Source of the DNA: Dyella sp. EPa41
GTDB lineage: Bacteria > Pseudomonadota > Gammaproteobacteria > Xanthomonadales > Rhodanobacteraceae
Assembly: GCF_016586165.1 (NCBI RefSeq)
Contig: NZ_BCPR01000032.1
Coordinates: 1-52,415, forward strand
Length of the DNA: 52,415 bases
Direction: 5' to 3'
In this document: one piece after another, positions 42,402 through 49,440 of the stretch
How positions within the stretch are numbered: position 1 is the first letter of the stretch
Layout: every line of letters starts with the position of its first letter
Program-made: the position numbers and the translations under genes
The notes under the pieces: model-generated
Database searches by the model: none
The model's input: the letters and a program-made list of their open reading frames with translations, nothing else
Told to the model about the DNA's origin: nothing

Positions 42402-43604
42402 ATGAAGCATGGGTTGTTCGCGATGATGGTGTTGTGCGCGGGCCTGGTCCCGGGTGCCGGCGCCGTGGAAGCTGCACGCGCGAAGGCGGCATCGGATGAC
42501 GATCCGAATGTTCCCTATCGCACGTTCGACAGCACGCCGGCCATCACGATGGGGCCATTGCTGCTGGACATGTCCGATACCTCGGTGATCGTCGAATGGA
42601 TGACCGATGCGCCCAGCGACGGCAGGGTGAGTTACGGCGAAGGCAAGCTCGATCACGAGGCGGTCCCCCAGGTGGATGGCATGGTGCCGGTGGGAACGAT
42701 GCACCGCGTGGTCATCGACGGCCTGGCGCCGGGAAGCCATTACCAATACCGCGTTGCATCGCGAAGGGTGGTGGCGCTGAAGCCCTATTGGCCCGACATG
42801 GGGAAGACGGTGGAGAGCGCGACCGGCAGCTTCACCACCTTCGATGCCACGAAGAAAACCACGCGCTTGGCAACCATCACCGATACGCACGAGAACGTGG
42901 AACGCATCCGGGCATTGATGGGCCTGATCCACCAGGCGCCGGTCGATTTCGTCGTGCATACCGGCGACAGCCTCAACTATGTCGTCAGCGAAAACCAGAT
43001 CAAGGACCGCTTCCTCGACCCGATGGCGAGCGGCCTGCAGGCGAAGACGCCGCTGCTCTACGTGCGTGGCAACCATGACTATCGCGGCGAGATGGCGCGC
43101 TCGTTCGGCGACTACCTGCACGCGCAGGACGGCCGCTATGTCTACACGCGTGACGACGGGCCGCTGCACATGGTGATGGTCGATACCGGTGAGGACAAGC
43201 CGGACGGCACGAAGGTCTACGCCGGACTCAACAACCTGGGCGATTACCGCAGGCAGGAACTGGCATGGTTTCGCCATGTGCTCGCCGATGAGCCGCGCAC
43301 GAGGGCTGCTCCGTTCACCGTCGTGTTCGGCCACGATCCGGGTTGGGGCTGGGTCGATGGCCAGAACGATCGGTGGACGCAGGCGGCCAACCAGGCAAGG
43401 ATCGACCTGTTCATTGCAGGGCATGAGCACCATTTCCAGCACATCAAGCCTGGCGAGCGCGGCAACGACTTTCCCATCCTGGTGGTAGGGCAGGACCAGG
43501 TGGCGCGCGTGGAAGCGAGCGATACCGAGCTCACCGTCAAGGTAGTGGACCGCACGGGCAAGCTGGTCGATGCTTTCATCCTGCGCCGCAAGCCCAAGTC
43601 GTGA
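42402..43604 (+). CDS. Secreted metallophosphoesterase with FN3-like N-terminal domain
   Basis: A 400-residue exported protein (signal MKHGLFAMMVLCAGLVPGAG). A fibronectin-like domain (TSVIVEWMTDAPSDGRVSYG, GLAPGSHYQYRVASR) is followed by a calcineurin-like phosphoesterase with all metal motifs: LATITDTHEN, VVHTGDSLNY, YVRGNHDYRG, VVFGHDPGWG and IAGHEHHFQH. The domain order is that of purple-acid-phosphatase-like proteins. It may remove phosphate or a phosphodiester substituent from the imported glycan; this is inferred from position. GAGGAG precedes the ATG, and GH89 follows after 10 bp. Confidence 0.85.
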   Translation: MKHGLFAMMVLCAGLVPGAGAVEAARAKAASDDDPNVPYRTFDSTPAITMGPLLLDMSDTSVIVEWMTDAPSDGRVSYGEGKLDHEAVPQVDGMVPVGTMHRVVIDGLAPGSHYQYRVASRRVVALKPYWPDMGKTVESATGSFTTFDATKKTTRLATITDTHENVERIRALMGLIHQAPVDFVVHTGDSLNYVVSENQIKDRFLDPMASGLQAKTPLLYVRGNHDYRGEMARSFGDYLHAQDGRYVYTRDDGPLHMVMVDTGEDKPDGTKVYAGLNNLGDYRRQELAWFRHVLADEPRTRAAPFTVVFGHDPGWGWVDGQNDRWTQAANQARIDLFIAGHEHHFQHIKPGERGNDFPILVVGQDQVARVEASDTELTVKVVDRTGKLVDAFILRRKPKS

Positions 43605-43614
43605 GGTCGGCATC

Positions 43615-45825
43615 GTGAACCCGAATCCCGTGCATCGTCGTGGCCGCCTGGCCCTCCTTGCGGCCTTGTGCCTGGTGGCAAGCAGCGCGTTTGCCGGATT
43701 CGACACGGTGCCTGCACGGAACGCCCTGCAACGGCTGCTCCCGCGACACCAGGCGCAGTTCACGCTGGTCGCGCTGGAGGGCAAGGGGGCGGATCGCTTC
43801 GAGATCAGCGGCACCCCGGGTCACATCGTGGTGGCGGGAACGTCGCCGGCGACACTGCTGACGGGCGTGGAAACCTATCTGGAGCAGGTCACCCATACCA
43901 GCTTCGGCTGGCCCGGCGACAGCGTGGATCGCCTGCCTGTGATCTTGCCGGCACCCCCGTCGCCGATCAGCCGCATGTCGAAGGTGCCGGACCGCTTCGC
44001 GCTCAACGACGTCGACGATGGCTACTCCGATGCTTATCTCGACTGGCCCGGTTGGGAACACAAGCTCGACCTGCTGGCCTTGCACGGCATCAACGAAGTC
44101 TTCATGCCCATCGGCACGGAAGAGGTGTATCGGCGTACGTTGCGCGAGTTCGGCTACGACGACGCCCAGGTCCGCGCCTGGATTCCCGCGGCGGCGCACC
44201 AGCCCTGGTGGTTGCTGCAGAACATGTCGGCCTTCGGCGGGCCGATGTCGACGACGCAGTTCGCGCGTCGTACCGAACTGGCCAGGAAGATCGTGGCGCG
44301 CCTGCGCGAACTGGGCATGACGGCGGTGATGCCCGGCTACTTCGGCACGGTGCCGGCGGGCTTTGCCGAGCGCCACGCCGGCGTGCACGTGGTGGCACAG
44401 GGCGAGTGGGCCGGATTCACGCGGCCCGACTGGCTCGATCCGCGCGATCCGATGTATGCGCGCGTCGCCGCTGCCTTCTATCGCCACCAGCGCGAGCTGT
44501 TCGGCGACAGCACCCTGTACAAGATGGATCTGCTCCACGAAGGCGGCCGCGCCGGCGACGTGCCGGTGAACCTGGCCGCGCAGCATGTGATGCAGGCACT
44601 GCAGGCGGCCCATCCCGGCGCACGTTGGGTCATGCTCGGCTGGCAGCGCAACCCGCCCATCGCGGTGATCGACGCGGTGGATCACCAGCGGCTGCTGATC
44701 GTCGATGGCCTTTCCGATCGCCACGAAGGCCTGGACCGCGAACGTGACTGGCATGGCGCGCCCTACGCGTTCGGCGCGATCAGCAACTTCGGCGGACACA
44801 CCACGCTTGGCGCCAATACCGGCGTCTGGTTGTCGCGATTCCCCGCGTGGCGCGACAAGCACGACAGTGCATTGCGTGGCATCGCCTATATGCCCGAAGG
44901 CACCGGTACCGATCCGGCGGCCTTTGCCCTGTTCACCGCATTGGCATGGCAGGCCTTGCCGGCAGAACCGGCGCCTTGGTTCGCCGACTACGCTGTCTAT
45001 CGCTACGGCGGGCCCGACGAACACGCATCGGCTGCATGGCGGGTGCTTGCGGCAACGGCTTACGCGATGCCCTCGAATGGCTGGTCCGAGCCGCAGGACA
45101 GCCTGTTCAATGCGCGTCCCGATCTGGCCGTGCGCACGGCGGCGCGCTGGTCGCCGGAAAGCATGCGCTACGACGGCGCGCGCTTCGGCCAGGCCGTCTG
45201 CGAACTGCTGCAGGTGGAGCCAGCCTTGCGAAGCACCAGCGCGTACCGCTACGACCTGGTCGATGTGGCGCGCCAGGCGCTCGCCAATCAGGCGCGCGTG
45301 CTGCTGCCGCAGATCGGTGCGGCCTATGCATCCAAGGACGCCCCGCGATTCCGCACGCTCACCACGCAATGGTTGGGCGACATGGCCTTGCTCGACCGCC
45401 TGCTCGCCAGCGAACCGCATTTCCTGCTCGGAAGCTGGCTGGCGCACGCACGCGACGCCGCCGGCAATGATGAGGAGGCGGCCCAGCTGGAATACGACCA
45501 GCGCTCCCTCATCACCAGCTGGGGCGATCGCTCCGGCGCCGATCGCGGCGAACTGCACGACTATGCCAACCGCGAACTCTCGGGGCTCGTCAACGGGTTG
45601 TATGCGCCCCGCTGGCAGCGCTACTTCGATTCCTTGGCGGGCGCCTTGGACAAGGGGGCACCACCTGCGCCCATCGACTGGTTTGCCATGGAGCAGGCCT
45701 GGGCCCATGCGCGCGACGCGCAGCGAACGACGCCGCAGGGCGATGCCTGGCAGCTCGCGACCGAGGTCGCGACCCGGCTCGACCTCTGTCCGCGCGGCAG
45801 TCCATCGGGAGCGGGCTCACACTGA
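43615..45825 (+). CDS. Alpha-N-acetylglucosaminidase (NAGLU, GH89)
   Basis: A 736-residue exported exo-glycosidase (signal GRLALLAALCLVASSAFA). The N-terminal domain (FEISGTPGHIVVAGTSPATL, VTHTSFGW) precedes the (beta/alpha)8 barrel with WEHKLDLLALHGINEVFMPI, HQPWWLLQNMSAFGGPMS, KMDLLHEGGRAGDV (Glu309) and GIAYMPEGTGTDPAAF (Glu428). The two Glu positions correspond to the catalytic pair as I recall it for the family. The C-terminal all-helical domain is present. GH89 removes alpha-linked GlcNAc, as in heparan sulfate or alpha-GlcNAc-capped mucin glycans. The start is GTG at 43615 with GAGG 8 bases upstream. Confidence 0.9.
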   Translation: MNPNPVHRRGRLALLAALCLVASSAFAGFDTVPARNALQRLLPRHQAQFTLVALEGKGADRFEISGTPGHIVVAGTSPATLLTGVETYLEQVTHTSFGWPGDSVDRLPVILPAPPSPISRMSKVPDRFALNDVDDGYSDAYLDWPGWEHKLDLLALHGINEVFMPIGTEEVYRRTLREFGYDDAQVRAWIPAAAHQPWWLLQNMSAFGGPMSTTQFARRTELARKIVARLRELGMTAVMPGYFGTVPAGFAERHAGVHVVAQGEWAGFTRPDWLDPRDPMYARVAAAFYRHQRELFGDSTLYKMDLLHEGGRAGDVPVNLAAQHVMQALQAAHPGARWVMLGWQRNPPIAVIDAVDHQRLLIVDGLSDRHEGLDRERDWHGAPYAFGAISNFGGHTTLGANTGVWLSRFPAWRDKHDSALRGIAYMPEGTGTDPAAFALFTALAWQALPAEPAPWFADYAVYRYGGPDEHASAAWRVLAATAYAMPSNGWSEPQDSLFNARPDLAVRTAARWSPESMRYDGARFGQAVCELLQVEPALRSTSAYRYDLVDVARQALANQARVLLPQIGAAYASKDAPRFRTLTTQWLGDMALLDRLLASEPHFLLGSWLAHARDAAGNDEEAAQLEYDQRSLITSWGDRSGADRGELHDYANRELSGLVNGLYAPRWQRYFDSLAGALDKGAPPAPIDWFAMEQAWAHARDAQRTTPQGDAWQLATEVATRLDLCPRGSPSGAGSH

Positions 45826-45874
45826 CGGCGGCAGGCAGGGGCACGGCCTGATCATCCATGCATGCGCGGGCGCC

Positions 45875-45894
45875 GCCATCGCCGGTTCGATGGC
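45875..45894. terminator. Hairpin between convergent GH89 and liuB genes
   Basis: GCCATCG-CCGGTT-CGATGGC is a perfect 7-bp stem that ends exactly at the liuB stop codon, 49 bases after the GH89 stop. Neither strand has a T-run, so its terminator role is tentative. Confidence 0.4.
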
Positions 45895-47502
45895 TTACAT
45901 GCGGAACACGCCGTAGCGCTGCGCTTCGATCGGCGCATTGAGCGAAGCGGAAATCGCCAGCCCCAGCACGCGGCGCGTGTCGGCCGGATCGATGATGCCG
46001 TCGTCCCACAGGCGTGCGCTGGCGTAATAGGGGTGTCCCTGGCGCTCGTACTGCTCGCGGATCGGCGCCTTGAAGGCTTCCTCGTCCCCGGCGCTCCACG
46101 TCTTGCCGCTGGCTTCGATACCGTCGCGACGCACGGTGGCCAGCACCGACGCGGCCTGCTCGCCGCCCATTACGCTGATGCGCGAGTTGGGCCACATCCA
46201 CAGGAAGCGTGCGCCATAGGCGCGGCCGCACATGGCATAGTTGCCCGCGCCGAAGCTGCCGCCGATGACCACGGTGAACTTCGGCACGTGCGAGCACGCC
46301 ACGGCGGTCACCATCTTGGCGCCGTCCTTGGCGATGCCGGCGTTCTCGTACTTCTTGCCGACCATGAAACCCGTGATGTTCTGCAGGAACACCAGCGGCA
46401 CGTTGCGCTGGTTGCACAGCTCGATGAAGTGCGCGCCCTTGAGCGCGGACTCGGAGAACAGGATGCCGTTGTTGGCGATGATGCCGACCGGGTAGCCGTG
46501 GATATGCGCGAAGCCGCACACCAGCGTCTTGCCGTAGCGCGCCTTGAACTCGTGGAACTCCGAGCCGTCGACGATGCGCGCAATCACCTCGCGGATGTCG
46601 AACGGCCGGCGCGTGTCCTGCGGGATCACGCCGTACAGCTCCTCGGCCGGATACAGCGGCTCGCTCGGCGCCTTCAAGGCGAGCGGCATTGGCTTGCTGC
46701 GGTTGAGGCTGGCGACGATGTCGCGCGCAATGGACAGCGCATGCGCATCGTTCTCGGCAAAATGGTCGGCCACGCCCGACACGGACGTATGGACGTCCGC
46801 GCCACCGAGGGCCTCGGCATCGACCACTTCGCCGGTGGCGGCCTTCACCAGCGGCGGGCCGCCCAGGAAAATGGTGCCCTGTTCGCGCACGATGATGGTC
46901 TCGTCGCTCATCGCCGGCACATAGGCGCCGCCCGCGGTGCACGACCCCATCACCACCGCGATCTGCGGAATACCCAGGCCCGACATGCGCGCCTGGTTGT
47001 AGAAGATGCGGCCGAAGTGTTCCTTGTCGGGGAACACTTCGTCCTGCAGGGGCAGGAAGGCGCCGCCGGAGTCGACCAGGTAGATGCACGGCAGCCGGTT
47101 CTCCAGAGCCACTTCCTGTGCGCGCAGGTGCTTCTTGACCGTCATCGGGAAATAGGTGCCGCCCTTCACCGTGGCGTCGTTGGCGACCACCACGACCTCG
47201 GTGCCGTTTACCCGCCCGATGCCGGTGATGATGCCGGCGGCGGGCGCCGCATCGTCGTACATGCCGTGGGCGGCCAGCGGTGACAGTTCGAGGAACGGCG
47301 AGCCGGGATCGAGCAGGGCCCGGATGCGCTCGCGCGGCAGCAGCTTGCCGCGTGCGCTGTGCTTCTCGCGCGCCTTCTCGCCGCCGCCTTCGGCGCTGCG
47401 GGCGAGTTCCCGCTGCAGCTCCTCCACGAGGCCGCGCAGCTGCTTGCTGCTGGCCTGGAACTCGGGAGAACGGGGATCGATCTGCGACGGGATGACACTC
47501 AT
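45895..47502 (-). CDS. liuB: Methylcrotonyl-CoA carboxylase carboxyltransferase (beta) subunit
   Basis: A 535-residue carboxyltransferase, the usual family length. [20 protein letters not shown] opens it; [18 protein letters not shown] and [20 protein letters not shown] belong to the N-terminal half (acyl-CoA site). [20 protein letters not shown] and [19 protein letters not shown] belong to the C-terminal half (biotin site). The [11 protein letters not shown] motif separates it from propionyl-CoA carboxylase beta. I used the ATG at 47502 ([12 protein letters not shown]). It must work with LiuD, encoded 27 kb away on the same strand. Confidence 0.92.
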   Translation of the reverse strand: MSVIPSQIDPRSPEFQASSKQLRGLVEELQRELARSAEGGGEKAREKHSARGKLLPRERIRALLDPGSPFLELSPLAAHGMYDDAAPAAGIITGIGRVNGTEVVVVANDATVKGGTYFPMTVKKHLRAQEVALENRLPCIYLVDSGGAFLPLQDEVFPDKEHFGRIFYNQARMSGLGIPQIAVVMGSCTAGGAYVPAMSDETIIVREQGTIFLGGPPLVKAATGEVVDAEALGGADVHTSVSGVADHFAENDAHALSIARDIVASLNRSKPMPLALKAPSEPLYPAEELYGVIPQDTRRPFDIREVIARIVDGSEFHEFKARYGKTLVCGFAHIHGYPVGIIANNGILFSESALKGAHFIELCNQRNVPLVFLQNITGFMVGKKYENAGIAKDGAKMVTAVACSHVPKFTVVIGGSFGAGNYAMCGRAYGARFLWMWPNSRISVMGGEQAASVLATVRRDGIEASGKTWSAGDEEAFKAPIREQYERQGHPYYASARLWDDGIIDPADTRRVLGLAISASLNAPIEAQRYGVFRM

Positions 47503-47592
47503 GGGGGAAGGGCTGCCGTTCGAAGGTAGCCTCACATGATAGTGGCCGGCGTCGTCCGGCTAAATCGGCGTCGCAGCATGGCGAACGCGCAC

Positions 47593-47626
47593 AAAAAAAC
47601 CGGCCGCACGAGGCGGCCGGTTTTTC
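47593..47626. terminator. Bidirectional rho-independent terminator
   Basis: CCGGCCGC-ACGAG-GCGGCCGG is a perfect 8-bp stem flanked by five As on the left and five Ts on the right that extend the pairing. On the minus strand it lies just after the stop of the small lipoprotein gene and ends its transcript upstream of liuB. Confidence 0.85.
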
Positions 47627-47643
47627 AGAAGTACACGAGGTAC

Positions 47644-47904
47644 TTAGTGACCCGCGGTCGTGGCCGGAGCCGGAGCAGCGGCCGTCGAAGCCGGAGCCGG
47701 GGCCGGCTGTTCGGCCGGAGCAGCAGCGGTCGAAGCCGGAGCAGCAGCCGGAGCTTCGGCAGCAGCCTTCTGAGCCTGTTCAGCGGAGCTCTGAGCCTGG
47801 TCAGCCGACTTCTGGGCGTCCTGCGCGGAATCCTGCGCGCCGTTGCTGCAAGCCGCCAGCAGCGCGACGAGCGCAGAGGCGAGAAGGGTACGCGTGAACT
47901 TCAT
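47644..47904 (-). CDS. Small Ala/Pro-rich lipoprotein
   Basis: An 86-residue protein with a clear lipoprotein signal, KFTRTLLASALVALLAAC. The mature chain has a short predicted coiled coil of Ala/Gln/Ser heptads (AQDAQKSADQAQSSAEQAQK), then a low-complexity Ala/Pro tail in which APASTAAAPA occurs twice. This recalls Lpp-like or entericidin-like envelope lipoproteins, but I assign no family. A near-ideal AAAGGAG site 7 bases before the ATG and a strong terminator suggest high expression. The long open frame upstream of this ATG has no support. Confidence 0.8.
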   Translation of the reverse strand: MKFTRTLLASALVALLAACSNGAQDSAQDAQKSADQAQSSAEQAQKAAAEAPAAAPASTAAAPAEQPAPAPASTAAAPAPATTAGH

Positions 47905-48017
47905 GTTGAATCTCCTTTGCCGTGGAATGCCGTTTGGCGGGCGTATTAATAGCGCTTTCGCGGAAAATGCGCCACATCTTTGTGTAAAGAGGGGAAAACG
48001 GTTAACCCCGCTTTCAT

Positions 48018-48041
48018 CGGCGACCGTAGGCCCGATCGCCG
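48018..48041 (-). terminator. Hairpin after the thiolase gene
   Basis: On the minus strand CGGCGATCG-GGCCTA-CGGTCGCCG forms a 9-bp stem with one G-U pair, 9 bases past the thiolase stop. No T-run follows; weak evidence for termination. Confidence 0.35.
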
Positions 48042-48050
48042 TAATCACCT

Positions 48051-49235
48051 TTAATCAAGGAGTTCCACCGCAACGGCGGTGGCTTCGCCGCCACCGATGC
48101 ACAGCGACGCCACGCCGCGCTTGAGGCCGCGGGTTTTGAGCGCGTTGAGCAGGGTGACCACCAGGCGGGCGCCGCTCGCGCCGATCGGGTGGCCAAGCGC
48201 GCAAGCGCCGCCATTGACGTTGATCTTGTCGCGCGGGATGTCCAGTTCGCGCATGGCCGCCATGGCCACCACGGCGAAGGCTTCGTTGACTTCGAACAGG
48301 TCCACGTCGGAGACCTTCCAGCCGGCCTTTTCCAGCACCTTGTGCAGCGCACCCACCGGCGCGGTGGTGAACCACTCCGGCTCCTGCGAATGGGTGGCAT
48401 GGGCCACGATGCGGGCCAGGGGGGCAAGGCCGCGGGCCTTGGCATCGTCCGCGGAGAGCAGCACCACGGCGGCGGCGCCATCGGAGATGCTGGAGGAGCT
48501 GGCGGCGGTGATGGTGCCGTTTTCCTTGCGGAACGCGGGCTTGAGCGTCGGGATCTTGCTGACGTCGGAGCGGCCCGGCTGCTCGTCGGTGTCGACCTGT
48601 ACTTCACCCTTGCGGCTGGCCACGGTGACCGGAACGATCTCTCCGGCGAAGGCGCCGGACTGCTGCGCGGCCTTGGCACGCTCCACCGATTCGGTGGAGA
48701 ACTTGTCCTGCTCTTCGCGGGTGAAGTGGTACTTGTCGGCGCACAGCTCGCCGAACACGCCCATCGCCTTGCCGTCGTAGGGATTGGTGAGGCCGTCCCA
48801 CGCCATGTGGTCGACCAGGGTGCCGTCGCCGTAACGGATGCCGGTACGGGCGTTGACCATGTGCGGCGCGTTGGTCATCGATTCCATGCCGCCGGCCACC
48901 ACGATGGCGGCCGAGCCGGCCTTGATCAGGTCATGGCCCAGCATGATGGCCTTCATGCCCGAACCACAGACCTTGTTGACCGTGGTGCAGCCGGCGGATA
49001 CCGGCAGGCCGGCGCCGATCGACGCCTGTCGGGCCGGGGCCTGGCCGAGGTTGGCCGGCAGCACGCAGCCCATGATCACTTCGCTCACGTCGGTCGGCGC
49101 CAGGCCCGACTGTTCCAGGGCCGCGCGGATCGCAGTGGCGCCCAGGGTGGGCGTGGGAACGCCGGTGAACTGGCCGAGGAAGGAGCCAATGGCGGTGCGC
49201 TTGGCACCGGCGATGACGACGCTGACATCCGACAT
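48051..49235 (-). CDS. Acetyl-CoA C-acetyltransferase (biosynthetic-type thiolase)
   Basis: A 394-residue thiolase that condenses or cleaves acetoacetyl-CoA. VIAGAKRTAIGSFLGQ opens it; the nucleophilic Cys is in NKVCGSGMKAIM, the acid/base Cys in GGGEATAV context (ASLCIGGGEA), and His residues in NEAFAVVA and NGGACALGHPIGASGA. The length and motifs are those of AtoB/PhaA. It can process acetoacetyl-CoA derived from the acetoacetate made by LiuE, although the CoA-transferase is not in the window. GGAG lies 6 bases before the ATG. Confidence 0.93.
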   Translation of the reverse strand: MSDVSVVIAGAKRTAIGSFLGQFTGVPTPTLGATAIRAALEQSGLAPTDVSEVIMGCVLPANLGQAPARQASIGAGLPVSAGCTTVNKVCGSGMKAIMLGHDLIKAGSAAIVVAGGMESMTNAPHMVNARTGIRYGDGTLVDHMAWDGLTNPYDGKAMGVFGELCADKYHFTREEQDKFSTESVERAKAAQQSGAFAGEIVPVTVASRKGEVQVDTDEQPGRSDVSKIPTLKPAFRKENGTITAASSSSISDGAAAVVLLSADDAKARGLAPLARIVAHATHSQEPEWFTTAPVGALHKVLEKAGWKVSDVDLFEVNEAFAVVAMAAMRELDIPRDKINVNGGACALGHPIGASGARLVVTLLNALKTRGLKRGVASLCIGGGEATAVAVELLD

Positions 49236-49440
49236 GGAAATCTCCGCAAGTACTTGATGGGGCTGAAAGTGCCCAAGGGGTAGCCGTGGAATTATCGCAG
49301 TCCGCGGCGGGCGGGGGCAAACCGGGCCGATTTGGTGCAGCCACGGGATCTTGCGCCCGTTTGGTTGCGATTTCGTTGTGCGACTATTCGACCCGACGTG
49401 CGTTGGTGGGACAGGGGACGTCATCGACGGGGTGAGGGCG
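49236..49440. promoter_or_regulatory. Divergent intergenic region, thiolase / autotransporter protease
   Basis: 205 bp between divergent genes. I see a ribosome binding site for each gene (GGAG for the thiolase; GGTGAGGGCG for the protease) but no convincing -35/-10 pair and no recognisable operator. A single TTTCGTT at 49373-49379 is probably chance. Confidence 0.35.

Noticed and set aside
43576-45708. 710-codon open frame antisense to the GH89 gene
   Set aside because: Same high-GC shadow effect; the plus strand encodes a full NAGLU enzyme.
47650-47770. GCCGGAGC repeats as a possible intergenic repeat array
   Set aside because: They lie in frame within the Ala/Pro tail of the small lipoprotein gene.
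49373-49379. TTTCGTT upstream of the autotransporter gene as another DeoR site
   Set aside because: A single heptamer without the repeats seen at 32392-32453 is expected by chance.
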